Positions 1 through 8,325 of a DNA stretch of 64,000 nucleotides are shown here, piece after piece. Both the position numbers and the translations under genes were made by a program. The notes under the pieces were generated by a model. It searched no databases and was not told the DNA's origin. It saw nothing but the letters and a program-made list of their open reading frames with translations. The DNA is from Sporosarcina luteola (GTDB lineage Bacteria > Bacillota > Bacilli > Bacillales_A > Planococcaceae): assembly GCF_023715585.1 (NCBI RefSeq), contig NZ_JAMBOK010000002.1, forward strand, positions 404,534 through 468,533. Direction: 5' to 3'. Positions within the stretch are counted from its first letter, which is position 1, and each line of letters opens with the position of its first letter.

Positions 1-3
1 GAG

Positions 4-216
4 ATGGCAGCCAAGAAATCGCTGGCGGATTATCAAAGTGAATATGAGGATATCATCTTTGCTGACCGGCCAAAAAGAGATATGCTGCTTACCGGTTTAC
101 TGAGGGAAATGGAAAAGCAGTTCAAGATCCCCATTCCAAGAAATAAAGAGTGGGAAAGAGAGAACCCTGAAATTGCAGCGATGTACAGGAAGTTACTGAT
201 TACAAGATCATTGTAA
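4..216 (+). CDS. Small hypothetical protein, possibly 5'-truncated
   Basis: This is a 70-codon frame ending 35 bases before the next gene. It is hydrophilic and rich in Lys, Arg and Glu, with no membrane segment or signal peptide. The C-terminal half (PIPRNKEWERENPEIAAMYR) looks like a structured helical domain. I do not recognise the family. The window starts only three bases upstream and the codon before the ATG is sense (GAG), so the ATG at 4 may be internal and the true start may lie outside the window. No ribosome site can be judged. Confidence 0.5.
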   Translation: MAAKKSLADYQSEYEDIIFADRPKRDMLLTGLLREMEKQFKIPIPRNKEWERENPEIAAMYRKLLITRSL

Positions 217-251
217 ACGAACGGAGAAATTCGAACGTGAGGAGGATTCGG

Positions 252-845
252 ATGTACAAGCCGATTGATAAATCATTTTTTGAACCGCATGTTCTGGAGC
301 TGGCGCAGAATCTTGTCGGCCAATATATTGTGCATGAGCATCCGGATGGCGTGATTGCTGCAAGAATCGTGGAGACGGAGGCGTATCACGGACCTGAGGA
401 TCGTGCCGCCCATAGTTTCGGGAACCGGCGGACGAAGCGGACGGAGATCATGTTCGGCACTGCGGGCCTTGTGTACACATACCAAATGCACACCCATACA
501 TTGATGAATGTCGTCAGCGGGCCGATTGGGACGCCGCATGCGGTCCTGATCCGTGCAGCGGAACCGGTTGAAGGGCTTGAACTGATGCAGGACAACCGCG
601 GTCCGCATTTGAAGATGAGGGACTGGACGAATGGGCCTGGCAAGCTATCCAAGGCGCTCGGTGTGACGATGAAGTATTACGGACATCATTGGGCAGACGA
701 GCCGCTATTTATCGCCGAAGGGCCGGGAGCAGTCGAAATTGAAACAGGTCCCCGTGTCGGGATCGGAAATTCCGGAGAAGCCGTCCATTATCCTTGGAGA
801 TTCTTTGAAAAAGATAATCCTTACGTCTCGAAGTATCGCCCTTAA
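252..845 (+). CDS. mpg: 3-methyladenine (alkylpurine) DNA glycosylase
   Basis: This is a 197-residue member of the AAG/MPG family, which excises alkylated purines such as 3-methyladenine in base excision repair. The family core is clear near residues 40-80: VETEAYHGPEDRAAHS carries the catalytic Glu, and GNRRTKRTEIMFG follows. NGPGKLSKALG and a C-terminal GPRVGIG segment complete the fold. The ATG at 252 is preferred because GAGGAGG ends 6 nt before it; a GTG at 237 lies upstream of that site. Length is normal for bacterial members. It acts in the cytosol and appears to be a single gene, followed by the promoter of the next one. Confidence 0.93.
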   Translation: MYKPIDKSFFEPHVLELAQNLVGQYIVHEHPDGVIAARIVETEAYHGPEDRAAHSFGNRRTKRTEIMFGTAGLVYTYQMHTHTLMNVVSGPIGTPHAVLIRAAEPVEGLELMQDNRGPHLKMRDWTNGPGKLSKALGVTMKYYGHHWADEPLFIAEGPGAVEIETGPRVGIGNSGEAVHYPWRFFEKDNPYVSKYRP

Positions 846-871
846 GTTTAGTTCCGCGGCAGTGTGGAATA
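846..871 (+). promoter_or_regulatory. Likely sigma-B promoter of the PfpI-type gene
   Basis: GTTTAG (846-851), a 14-nt spacer and GGAATA (866-871) resemble the sigma-B consensus GTTTAA-N13/14-GGGTAT. The next gene starts 35 nt downstream. The B. subtilis homologue yfkM is a known general stress gene, which fits. The -10 element is not perfect. Confidence 0.55.
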
Positions 872-906
872 GTAGTAAGGGTAGAAACACGAAAGGATGA
901 TAGACA

Positions 907-1422
907 ATGGCTAAAATTGCTACTGTAATCACGAATCTATTCGAAGACTCGGAGTACACGGAGCCGGCAAAGGCTTTCGAGGAAGCTGGACACGAAGTTG
1001 TCACGATCGAGAAGGAAGCCGGCAAGGAAGTGAAGGGCAAGCAAGGAGAGTCAACGGTCAAGGTCGACCTCGGAATTGGCGATGCTTCGCCTGAAGACTT
1101 CGATGCATTGTTCATTCCGGGCGGGTTTTCACCGGATCAGCTGCGGGCGGATGACCGATTCGTTCAATTCGCGAAAGCGTTCATGGATGCTAAGAAACCG
1201 GTTTTTGCGATCTGCCATGGACCTCAATTGCTGATCACTGCAAAGACGTTGGAAGGCCGTGATGCGACGGGCTATAAATCCATAAAAGTCGACATGGAAT
1301 ATGCAGGTGTGAACTATGCGGACAAGGAAGTCGTCGTTTGCCAGAATCAATTGGTCACAAGCCGGACGCCAGACGATTTGCCGGCGTTCATCCGGGAATC
1401 GAAAAGCTTACTAGAGAAGTAA
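907..1422 (+). CDS. yfkM: DJ-1/PfpI family protein, general stress protein 18-like
   Basis: This 171-residue protein is of the DJ-1/PfpI superfamily (general stress protein 18/YfkM type). The family includes proteases and deglycase-like enzymes handling glycated proteins; its exact reaction is not settled. The nucleophile elbow is visible as AICHGPQLL (Cys about residue 99), with a preceding IPGGFSPDQLR loop supplying the acidic partner region. It is a cytosolic, single-domain protein. The ATG at 907 has a GAAAGGATGATA ribosome site. It stands alone between a probable sigma-B promoter and a strong terminator, consistent with independent stress induction. Confidence 0.9.
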   Translation: MAKIATVITNLFEDSEYTEPAKAFEEAGHEVVTIEKEAGKEVKGKQGESTVKVDLGIGDASPEDFDALFIPGGFSPDQLRADDRFVQFAKAFMDAKKPVFAICHGPQLLITAKTLEGRDATGYKSIKVDMEYAGVNYADKEVVVCQNQLVTSRTPDDLPAFIRESKSLLEK

Positions 1423-1433
1423 TATTGAATAAC

Positions 1434-1467
1434 AGGACCGTTCCTTAACCGGGGACGGTTCTTTTTT
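1434..1467 (+). terminator. Rho-independent terminator after the PfpI-type gene
   Basis: AGGACCGTTCC pairs with GGGGACGGTTCT (two G-U pairs) across a short loop, followed by TTTTTT. Confidence 0.85.
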
Positions 1468-1623
1468 GTCAAATAACGGAATATAAAAATAAAGAAAAAT
1501 CTTTCATTGAATTGAGGTGAATACCGTGTTAAATTAAAAGAATATAAATTCCTCTGTGTTGAGAATTCGGATTATTTGGCATATGAGGGGTTTGTTATTG
1601 GGGAAACTGAGGGGGAAAAAATT

Positions 1624-2679
1624 ATGAAAAAGATACTGAAAATGGGAAGTGCTTTCATCGGAATCATTGTCGGTGCGGGCTTTGCTTCCGGGCAGGAGAT
1701 TTTGCAGTACTTTACAAGTTTCGGGATGATGGGGATTGTTGCGGCACTTGTTTCTACTGCTTTATTCGCGTACATAGGTATGATATTGACGAGGCTCGGC
1801 AGCCGGTTGCGCACGACCTCCCATAAGGAAGTCATTTATAAAATCAGCGGTCGTTTCTTAGGGACAATCATTGACTACATTATTATATTCACGTTGTTTG
1901 GCGTCGGTGTTGTCATGGTGGCAGGCGCTGGTTCAAATCTGGAGCAGCAATTTGGCATCCCTCCATTCATTGGAAGCCTGTTGATGGTTGTGCTTGTCTT
2001 CATAACGATTCTATTGAATGTGGATAAAGTTGTAGCAGTCATCGGAAGTATTACTCCCTTCCTCATTTTGGCGGTTGTTGGAGTTTCGGTTTATTGTTTA
2101 TTGACAATGGATACATCGTTTGCAGTGCTCGATCCGATCGCCAAAGGGGTGGATACGACATTGCCGAACTGGTTCATCTCTTCAGTGAACTACGTGTCGT
2201 TTAATATTGCGGTTGGCGCTTCGATGTCACTGGTTATGGGTGGGGCGGAGAAGGATGAAAAGACAGCGGCCCTTGGCGGATTGGTCGGAGGTTTAGGTTT
2301 AGGTATCCTGATTCTGCTAAGTCATTTGGCGATCTTCTCTAAAGTGGATGTCGTCGGCGATGCGCAATTGCCGATGTTGGCAATCATTAATGAAATTTCG
2401 CCGATCCTTGCAGTATTTATGGCATTCATTCTGTATGGCATGATTTTCAACACAGCTGTTAGCATGTTCTATGCATTTGGGGCGCGGTTTGTTGAAATCG
2501 GGACGAAAAACTTCAGGATATTTGTTTTCATCACTTTAGCAATCGGCTTTGCGTTAAGCTTCTTAGGTTTCAAAAACCTTGTCGCGAATTTCTATCCGTT
2601 GATTGGATACTTAGGATTATTGCTTTCGGGTATTTTGATCTACTCTTCATTCAAACTGCCGAAAAAAGTGCATAGATGA
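1624..2679 (+). CDS. YkvI-family integral membrane transporter
   Basis: This 351-residue, strongly hydrophobic protein has about ten predicted membrane segments. It resembles B. subtilis YkvI, an uncharacterised branch of the amino acid/polyamine (APC-like) transporter fold. The first segment has the glycine-rich run GSAFIGIIVGAGFASGQEI, typical of the broken first helix that forms the substrate site in this fold. The substrate is unknown. The ATG at 1624 follows GAGGGGG with 8 nt spacing; an in-frame ATG at 1576 lacks a ribosome site. A strong terminator follows, so it is probably monocistronic. Confidence 0.82.
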   Translation: MKKILKMGSAFIGIIVGAGFASGQEILQYFTSFGMMGIVAALVSTALFAYIGMILTRLGSRLRTTSHKEVIYKISGRFLGTIIDYIIIFTLFGVGVVMVAGAGSNLEQQFGIPPFIGSLLMVVLVFITILLNVDKVVAVIGSITPFLILAVVGVSVYCLLTMDTSFAVLDPIAKGVDTTLPNWFISSVNYVSFNIAVGASMSLVMGGAEKDEKTAALGGLVGGLGLGILILLSHLAIFSKVDVVGDAQLPMLAIINEISPILAVFMAFILYGMIFNTAVSMFYAFGARFVEIGTKNFRIFVFITLAIGFALSFLGFKNLVANFYPLIGYLGLLLSGILIYSSFKLPKKVHR

Positions 2680-2690
2680 TAATGGAAAAA

Positions 2691-2726
2691 GGCGCGTCTT
2701 TCAAATTGAGAAAGACGCGCTTTTGT
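2691..2726 (+). terminator. Rho-independent terminator after ykvI-like gene
   Basis: GCGCGTCTTT (2692-2701) pairs with AAAGACGCGC (2711-2720), followed by TTTTG. Confidence 0.9.
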
Positions 2727-2730
2727 TTAT

Positions 2731-2979
2731 TCATCCAGCTCCAGGCGCCAGATGCTCGGGGTCATAAGTCAAAGCTGTTGCGTGGCAAAAAGCGCCACTT
2801 CACATCTTTGCCTTATGCCTGTCGCATCTAGGCAGGCGCCTTGCGCTTTTGTTAGTCATCCAGCTCCAGACGCCAGATGCTCGGGGTCATAAGTCAAAGC
2901 TGTTGCGTGGCAAAAAGCGCCACTTCACATCTTTGCCTTATGCCTGTCGCATCTAGGCAGGCGCCTTGCGCTTTTGTTT
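2731..2979. repeat. Tandem pair of a 124-bp nested-hairpin repeat
   Basis: Two almost identical units (2731-2854 and 2856-2979, period 125) fill the gap between the ykvI-like gene and the end of hmp. Each unit folds on itself through several stems; in the first copy these are GGCGCC 2744/2835, AGATGC 2750 with GCATCT 2824, CATAAG 2763 with CTTATG 2812, CAAAG with CTTTG, and GTGGC with GCCAC around AAAAAGC. The end TTGCGCTTTTGTT is terminator-like. Similar intergenic repeats are, from memory, common in Bacillales; no function is known to me. Related elements occur at 8.2, 15.1, 50.3 and 51.4 kb. Confidence 0.85.
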
Positions 2980-2980
2980 A

Positions 2981-4165
2981 TTAAGCGTGCTGCAGTTCCA
3001 ATTGTTCTTTCGGTCCGAAGAATTCAAAATGGATTTTATCCTCGGACACACCGTTTGCATGCAATGCGGAGATGACGGCTTGCATGAATGGAGTCGGTCC
3101 GCAGACGTACACGTCACTGCCTTCCACTACATACTTCGCAAGGAATTCACGGTTGATGAACCTGTCGCCTTCCTCGGAATAAAGGGCTTCGTAGCTTGCA
3201 TTCGGAAGTGATTCTGTCATGGTGCGCAATACTTCATCGAACGCTTGGTGCTTGCGTGTACGTGCGGAATGAAGGAATGCGACTTGCCGTTCCGGTGTAA
3301 CACTTGCAATCGTTTCGTACATTGCCATCATCGGTGTGATGCCGACGCCGCCGCTGATCAACGTGACTGGTGTTTTGCTTTCTGTATCCAAATAGAAGTC
3401 TCCCGCTGGTGCGCTCACTTCGATTGTATCTCCGATGTTCATGTCTCTGTGAAGGTACGTTGACACTTTTCCATTCGGTACACATTCGTCTTCGCGTTTC
3501 ACTGAAATCCGGAACATGTCTTTTCCAGGTGTTTGTGACAAGCTGTATTGACGATTTACGGTGTACTCATCCCCAGGGATGCGGAAACGAACTGTAATGT
3601 ATTGGCCCGGCTTGTACGAAGGCAGTTGTTTGCCATCTGCCGGTTTTAAATAGAAGGAAGTGATGACGTCGCTCTCTTGAACTTTATTCGCGATGACGAA
3701 GTCCTTGAATGTTCTCCATCCTGTTGCTTCCTCTGTCTCATCGTACATTTCTTTCTCGATGCCGATAAATGCGTCAGCAATAACTCCGTATGCCTCTCCC
3801 CAAGCACCGATGATTTCAGGAGTAGCTGCGTCTCCGAGCACTTCTTTAATCGCGCCGAGAAGGTGATAGCCGACAATTGGATAATGTTCTGCTTCGATGC
3901 CTAACGAACGGTGCTTATGAGCGATTTGGACGACTGCAGGGATGATCGCTCCTAGATTGTCAATGTTTGCAGCTGCTGCGTATACCACGTTAGCAAGTGC
4001 TGTTTGTTGACGGCCTTTCGATTGGTTTGCGTGGTTGAAGATATTCAATAGTTCAGGATGAGCTGCGAACATGTTTTTATAAAAGACTGTTGTAATTGTT
4101 TTACCGTGCTGCTCAAGAACTGGAACTGTAGATTTTATGATATCAATTGTTTGTTGGGATAACAT
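2981..4165 (-). CDS. hmp: Flavohaemoglobin, nitric oxide dioxygenase
   Basis: This 394-residue flavohaemoglobin oxidises NO to nitrate with O2 and NAD(P)H. The N-terminal globin domain (about 1-140) contains the proximal-His region [10 protein letters not shown], the distal FYKNMF tyrosine and [12 protein letters not shown]. The FAD domain has RQYSLS and the NAD domain [13 protein letters not shown], ending with VCGPTPFM and FFGP. The start is the ATG giving [12 protein letters not shown], which aligns with B. subtilis Hmp; an in-frame GTG three codons upstream has no suitable spacing from the AAAGG site. It is divergent from nsrR and shares its operator region, so NO-responsive derepression is expected. 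Confidence 0.96.
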   Translation of the reverse strand: MLSQQTIDIIKSTVPVLEQHGKTITTVFYKNMFAAHPELLNIFNHANQSKGRQQTALANVVYAAAANIDNLGAIIPAVVQIAHKHRSLGIEAEHYPIVGYHLLGAIKEVLGDAATPEIIGAWGEAYGVIADAFIGIEKEMYDETEEATGWRTFKDFVIANKVQESDVITSFYLKPADGKQLPSYKPGQYITVRFRIPGDEYTVNRQYSLSQTPGKDMFRISVKREDECVPNGKVSTYLHRDMNIGDTIEVSAPAGDFYLDTESKTPVTLISGGVGITPMMAMYETIASVTPERQVAFLHSARTRKHQAFDEVLRTMTESLPNASYEALYSEEGDRFINREFLAKYVVEGSDVYVCGPTPFMQAVISALHANGVSEDKIHFEFFGPKEQLELQHA

Positions 4166-4219
4166 AGGTTGCACAACCTTTCTGTTTTGTTAATTCCACT
4201 ATAAATCATTTTATTTCGT

Positions 4220-4244
4220 AAAGGTATATTTAAAATACATCTTT
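4220..4244. promoter_or_regulatory. NsrR-type operator between hmp and nsrR
   Basis: A 25-bp near-palindrome with the centre TATATTTAAAATACATC and AAAG/CTTT ends matches the AT-rich NsrR consensus (ATGTATTTTAAATATA on the hmp strand). It lies about 55 bp upstream of the hmp start and about 50 bp upstream of the nsrR -10 element. Confidence 0.8.
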
Positions 4245-4273
4245 GATTTGGTGTGCGATTTCCGCCACATTTC

Positions 4274-4302
4274 TTTCACGATACTGTCATAATCGATATA
4301 AT
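4274..4302 (+). promoter_or_regulatory. Probable sigma-A promoter of nsrR
   Basis: TTTCAC (4274-4279), a 17-nt spacer and a perfect TATAAT (4297-4302) lie just upstream of nsrR. Confidence 0.6.
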
Positions 4303-4326
4303 TGATTGGTGAATGGATGTGAAATT

Positions 4327-4770
4327 ATGCGGTTAACATTATATACAGATTATTCCCTGAGGGTGCTGATGTATTTAGGTACGAAGGAAACCGGTGAGCT
4401 GTCGACGATACAGGAGATATCCAATCGGTACAATATATCCAAGAACCATTTAACAAAGGTCGTCCACGAATTAGGGAGGATGGGACTTGTTGCAACAGTG
4501 CGCGGGCGGGGCGGCGGTATCCGCCTGAATGTAAGGCCCGATGAAATAAATGTTGGGCAGCTTGTGCGGAAAACGGAGGATGATTTTTATCTTGTCGAGT
4601 GTTTCCGTGAGGACGGCAACCAGTGCATCATTTCATCTGCATGCAGATTGAAGGGCGCATTGCATGAAGCGCTTGCCGCATATTTGGCGGTATTGGACAA
4701 GTACACGATCGCCGATTTTTTAGTGAATAAAGAAGAATTGGCTGCAATTTTGTTAGACGGCCCTTTATGA
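4327..4770 (+). CDS. nsrR: Rrf2-family NO-sensing repressor
   Basis: This 147-residue Rrf2-family regulator has an N-terminal winged helix ([16 protein letters not shown], then [17 protein letters not shown] and a RGRGGG wing). Three cysteines in the C-terminal part (CFREDGNQC, then SSAC) match the [Fe-S] cluster ligands of NsrR, which release DNA when NO attacks the cluster. The ATG at 4327 gives the standard [12 protein letters not shown] start; an upstream in-frame GTG at 4306 would add seven atypical residues. The divergent hmp gene and the palindrome between them support the assignment. Confidence 0.93.
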   Translation: MRLTLYTDYSLRVLMYLGTKETGELSTIQEISNRYNISKNHLTKVVHELGRMGLVATVRGRGGGIRLNVRPDEINVGQLVRKTEDDFYLVECFREDGNQCIISSACRLKGALHEALAAYLAVLDKYTIADFLVNKEELAAILLDGPL

Positions 4771-4807
4771 TAGAATAAAAAAGGAATATACCTGTAGGAG
4801 GATTACG

Positions 4808-5734
4808 ATGGGGAAAGTATTAGTATTTGGACATAAAAATCCTGACACCGATTCAATTACATCGGCGATCAGCTATGCTTATTTGAAACAACAGCTTGGA
4901 ATGGATGCGGAAGCGGTGCGTCTTGGTTCCATTTCAGGTGAAACTGCTTATGCGCTCGGCCAATTCGGATTCGAAGCTCCGCGATTAATTGAAAAAGCGG
5001 CACCGGAAGCGCAGCAAGTCATCCTTGTCGACCATAATGAAAAGCAGCAAAGCGTCGATGATCTGGATGAAGTGCAAGTCATCGAAGTCGTCGATCATCA
5101 CCGGATCGCAAACTTCCAGACAGCGGACCCGCTCTATTACCGCGCTGAACCGGTCGGCTGTACGGCTACGATCTTGAAAAAGCTTTACAAGGAAAACGGA
5201 GTCGACATTCCAAAGGATATTGCGGGACTCATGCTATCCGCGATCATTTCGGATTCACTGCTGTTCAAGTCGCCTACATTCACGGAAGAGGACCGAGCAG
5301 CGGCTGAAGAATTGGCTGCAATTGCAGATGTGGATGCCCAAGTGTATGGTCTTGAAATGCTGAAGGCGGGCGCGGATTTGAGCGGAAAATCGCTTGAAGA
5401 ACTTGTATCGTTGGATGCAAAGGAATTCACGATCGGGGATGCGAAAATCGAAATCGCACAAGTGAACGCGATTGAAGTCGATGACGTCATGAGTCGCCAA
5501 GCTGAAGTCGAAGTTCTTTTGAACAGCATCATTGAAGAAAAAGGGTTGGACTTGTTCCTGTTCGTCGTTACGGACATCCTCAACAATGATTCGACTGTCA
5601 TTGCGCTCGGCAAGTCCGCTGAACGCGCTTGTGCTGCATTCAACGTCGCTTTGACGAACAATACGGCTACCTTCAAAGGCGTCGTCTCCAGGAAGAAGCA
5701 AATTGTTCCTGTCTTGACAGAAGCATTGATGTGA
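4808..5734 (+). CDS. ppaC: Manganese-dependent inorganic pyrophosphatase (family II)
   Basis: This 308-residue family II pyrophosphatase hydrolyses PPi to phosphate and drives biosynthetic reactions forward. The DHH-type metal ligands are present: [10 protein letters not shown] at residues 7-16, LVDHNE near 75 and VVDHHRI near 97. The C-terminal DHHA2 domain ends with SRKKQIVP, which binds substrate. The length is the family standard. A strong TGTAGGAGG site precedes the ATG. Only 37 nt separate it from nsrR, so some read-through from that promoter is possible, but no functional link is known. Confidence 0.96.
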   Translation: MGKVLVFGHKNPDTDSITSAISYAYLKQQLGMDAEAVRLGSISGETAYALGQFGFEAPRLIEKAAPEAQQVILVDHNEKQQSVDDLDEVQVIEVVDHHRIANFQTADPLYYRAEPVGCTATILKKLYKENGVDIPKDIAGLMLSAIISDSLLFKSPTFTEEDRAAAEELAAIADVDAQVYGLEMLKAGADLSGKSLEELVSLDAKEFTIGDAKIEIAQVNAIEVDDVMSRQAEVEVLLNSIIEEKGLDLFLFVVTDILNNDSTVIALGKSAERACAAFNVALTNNTATFKGVVSRKKQIVPVLTEALM

Positions 5735-5737
5735 AAT

Positions 5738-5777
5738 AAAAAAGGTTGTGCCTTTTAGAGGCACAACCTTTTTTATT
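5738..5777. terminator. Terminator after ppaC (symmetrical)
   Basis: AAAAAGGTTGTGCC pairs with GGCACAACCTTTTTT around a TTTTAGA loop. The A-run on the left and T-run on the right allow termination in both directions. Confidence 0.9.
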
Positions 5778-5793
5778 TTGAGCGATGAAAACT

Positions 5794-5912
5794 TATCGTT
5801 CACTTCCCGGCGGATATCGATCATTTCCTGGAAGTTATCGATCATTTCTCGGTAGTTATCGGTCAATTCAGCGGAGTTATCGGTCACTTTTCAAAAGTTA
5901 TCGTCATTTCGG
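5794..5912. repeat. 21-bp phased array, word TATCG-N-TCA
   Basis: TATCG begins at 5794, 5815, 5836, 5857, 5878 and 5899, an exact 21-bp step. Each unit continues with a form of TCATTTC and a variable GC-rich centre. The array fills the gap between the convergent genes ppaC and the FAD/Rieske gene. A reading frame runs through it on the minus strand but mostly covers ppaC in antisense, so coding is unlikely. Confidence 0.85.
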
Positions 5913-5956
5913 GACCTTTGACTCATCGGAATAGCGATGAAATTTGAGTAACACAA

Positions 5957-7333
5957 TCAGCCTAAATCCAAGGGCTTCGTTGCAGGGCCTTCGAGGACGG
6001 AGCCATCCTTCCGGAAACGGGATCCATGGCACGGACAATCCCATGTCTGGTCGGCTTCATTCCATCGCGTCCTGCACCCCATATGTGTGCAGACAGGGGA
6101 GTCGGTCCTCGAAATATGCCCACCTGTGAATTCTTTCAGTACTAGCCCCGTATTCTTCAAAGCTTGCACGAGGAACGAGCCGAAGCCGGTACGATCGGGA
6201 GCATAGAGTGAAGCGGCCCTGTTCTGGCGTCCGACAATCTGGTCGCTGATAATCCGCGCGCTAGCAAGCGAGTTAGAGAGCCCCCATTTCCTGAATCCAG
6301 TTGTTAAATAAACATACGGCATGCTCGTCGAAATGCAGCCTGCATACGGAATGAGGTCAGGCGTCTGCGGATCTTGTGCAGACCATCCGTACTTCATCGC
6401 GTCAAGCTGATAGACATCCCTCAATTCGGAGGACAGTGTTTCATAGTGTACTTGCGTCTCTTTTTCCATCCCCGCCTGATGCCCTTCGCCGGATAAGAGG
6501 AAATATGTCTTCCCATCGATATGCGCCGTCCGCACCGAACGCTTTGGATTATCGACTGAAATATATTGCCCTGTCAACGGCATATTCGCTGGCGCCGAGA
6601 CGATATAGGAGCGGCTGACGATCAACTTTAGAATCTGCAATCCCCTTAGCGCCTCAATTGGGTAATGGGTACAGAGAACAAGTTCGTTGAATTGGACTTC
6701 ATTTTCCGAATTTGTGTAAAGCAGTCGTTTTTTCAAATCCATGAGACGCACATCCGATTTCTCGAAAATGCGCGCGCCGGCTTTAACGGCCATTTTCGCC
6801 AAATGCTGTCCAAAGCGCACGGGATGGATCTGTGTTTCATCTTTCACCGTCAACATTAACTCAGTTTTCAAAGGGAGCTCGCTATTCCTACTAAGTTCTC
6901 CCACGATTCCGATTTCGTCATACGCCTTTTTTTCATCCTGAAGCCGTTCGGTCCCGTACTTGGACTGGGCAAAAAGGATGGAATCCGCGTTTCGAAGTTC
7001 ATCCCATTCCGCGAAGGAACGTCCGAAGAGTACGGCTTGCCGGTTCACCTCATAATAAATCTTTGCATTGTCGCGTCCGAACTGTTTGATCAGGTCTGCA
7101 TAGACGACGTCATGCTGCACGGTCAATTTTCCAGTCGAATTGCCTGTAGCCCCGCAAAGGATTTGGTCTTTCTCAAGCAGGATGACATCTTTTCCTTCTT
7201 TCGCTAGAAAATAGGCGCTTGCAATTCCGCTTAACCCTCCTCCGATGATGCAAACATCGCATGATAAGTCTTTATCCAAAGCGGGGTAGGCATCCCGCTG
7301 GTAACCGGTCTGTAGCCATAATGAATTATTCAT
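5957..7333 (-). CDS. FAD-dependent oxidoreductase with C-terminal Rieske domain (YhfW-like)
   Basis: This 458-residue protein joins a DAO-type FAD oxidoreductase to a Rieske [2Fe-2S] domain. The N-terminal dinucleotide site is CDVCIIGGGLSGIASAYFLA, and GATGNSTGKLTVQHD follows, typical of the family. The Rieske ligands appear near the end as CTHMGC and CPCHGSRF. The substrate is unknown; the family is related to B. subtilis YhfW. The ATG has a GGAGGG site 7 nt upstream. The protein stops shortly after the second Rieske motif (LEGPATKPLDLG), a little shorter than YhfW as I remember it. It is single-gene and converges on ppaC. Confidence 0.88.
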   Translation of the reverse strand: MNNSLWLQTGYQRDAYPALDKDLSCDVCIIGGGLSGIASAYFLAKEGKDVILLEKDQILCGATGNSTGKLTVQHDVVYADLIKQFGRDNAKIYYEVNRQAVLFGRSFAEWDELRNADSILFAQSKYGTERLQDEKKAYDEIGIVGELSRNSELPLKTELMLTVKDETQIHPVRFGQHLAKMAVKAGARIFEKSDVRLMDLKKRLLYTNSENEVQFNELVLCTHYPIEALRGLQILKLIVSRSYIVSAPANMPLTGQYISVDNPKRSVRTAHIDGKTYFLLSGEGHQAGMEKETQVHYETLSSELRDVYQLDAMKYGWSAQDPQTPDLIPYAGCISTSMPYVYLTTGFRKWGLSNSLASARIISDQIVGRQNRAASLYAPDRTGFGSFLVQALKNTGLVLKEFTGGHISRTDSPVCTHMGCRTRWNEADQTWDCPCHGSRFRKDGSVLEGPATKPLDLG

Positions 7334-7436
7334 GATCAGCCCTCCAATTAATCTTCGATAACGATTGCAGCAGGCATATTCATTGTTGCCATTTTGAATG
7401 AGTTCTAAAATGGAGGAAGAAAGGTGGTCGCAAATT

Positions 7437-8144
7437 ATGAAAATAGAAATTTGGTCAGACTATGTTTGCCCATTTTGTTATATTGGGAAACGGAGACTGG
7501 AAGAAGCGTTGAAAGCGACAGACTTGGAAGGAAAGGCGGAGGTCGTGTTCAAAGCGTATCAATTGGATCCGAACACACCCGTAGGCGCAGGAGGTGCGGT
7601 GCCGGAAGACTTGTCAAAGAAATATGGCATCAGCTTGGATGAAGCAAAAAGGATGTTGGACAATGTTGCAGCTCAAGCGAAGACTGTCGGACTCAACTTT
7701 GATGTCGACAGGATGAAGGGAGCGAACACGTTCAACGCACATCGCCTCGCCAAACTTGCCGAGGCGGAAGGCAAGGGGGATGCGGTATCGGAGCGCCTGT
7801 TGCAAGGCCACTTCGTGGAAGGGGAAGCGGTCGACAACGAAGATACCTTGCTCGCTATTGCTGAAGGGGCGGGAATCTCGAAAGAACGCGCAGAGCAGCT
7901 CCTTCAATCCGATGAATTTGCAAATGACGTGAAGATAGATATCGAAGAGGCGGGGCAGATCGGCGTAAGAGGTGTACCGTTCTTCGTCATCAACCGAAAA
8001 TATGCCATATCAGGCGCGCAGCCAGTCGAAGCATTCACGGAAGCGCTGCAAAAAGTGGCAGCAGAAGAAGGCATCCAACCTCAGTTGAAAGTGTTAGGTA
8101 CAGAAGGCCAAGGCGTATGCACAGATGATAACTGTGATATTTAA
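7437..8144 (+). CDS. DsbA-family oxidoreductase, FrnE-like
   Basis: This 235-residue protein belongs to the FrnE branch of the thioredoxin-fold DsbA family. The active site is CPFC within IWSDYVCPFCYIGKRR at residues 5-20. The helical insertion is present, and the cis-Pro loop is GVRGVPFFVINRKYAISGAQ. A second Cys pair (CTDDNC) sits at the very C-terminus. There is no signal peptide, so it works in the cytosol as a thiol-disulphide exchange enzyme or isomerase, probably in redox stress. The ATG at 7437 follows GAAAGGTGG; in-frame starts farther upstream give an atypical N-terminus. Confidence 0.9.
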   Translation: MKIEIWSDYVCPFCYIGKRRLEEALKATDLEGKAEVVFKAYQLDPNTPVGAGGAVPEDLSKKYGISLDEAKRMLDNVAAQAKTVGLNFDVDRMKGANTFNAHRLAKLAEAEGKGDAVSERLLQGHFVEGEAVDNEDTLLAIAEGAGISKERAEQLLQSDEFANDVKIDIEEAGQIGVRGVPFFVINRKYAISGAQPVEAFTEALQKVAAEEGIQPQLKVLGTEGQGVCTDDNCDI

Positions 8145-8196
8145 TAAATATTACAACTTTTTATTCGTTAATATGGAAAAAAGTTTATGCTGATCC

Positions 8197-8273
8197 GTTG
8201 ATTGAAGCGAAAGCCGTCACGAAGAACGGCTTTTGCGAGCATAAGCGTAGTGTTGCGAGCACTGGAAATCAAC
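8197..8273. repeat. Modular hairpin repeat, short copy
   Basis: An outer stem, GTTGATT (8197-8203) with AATCAAC (8267-8273), encloses an inner hairpin AAAGCCGT (8210) / ACGGCTTT (8226). Thirty bases (8210-8239) are identical to 15386-15415 inside the large element near murB. It lies between the FrnE-like gene and the end of mrpG. Confidence 0.75.
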
Positions 8274-8284
8274 AGTTGCTATGC

Positions 8285-8325
8285 AAAAAAAAGACGGTCT
8301 AGCTTTTTTCGCTAGAACCGTCATT
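8285..8325 (-). terminator. Mrp operon terminator overlapping the mrpG 3' end
   Basis: On the minus strand GACGGT and TAGC pair with GCTA and ACCGTC around a run of A, then a T-rich run follows. The 5' arm encodes the last codons and stop of mrpG (NDGSSEKS), so the hairpin is part of the coding sequence. Confidence 0.8.

Noticed and set aside
2731..2979. Insertion sequence or classic MITE
   Set aside because: I see no transposase, no clear flanking target duplication and no terminal inverted repeat of a known IS. The structure is a multi-stem hairpin instead.
5255..5887. 210-codon minus-strand frame covering the TATCG array and ppaC antisense
   Set aside because: Most of it is antisense to ppaC; the heptad-like N-terminus only reflects the 21-bp DNA repeat.
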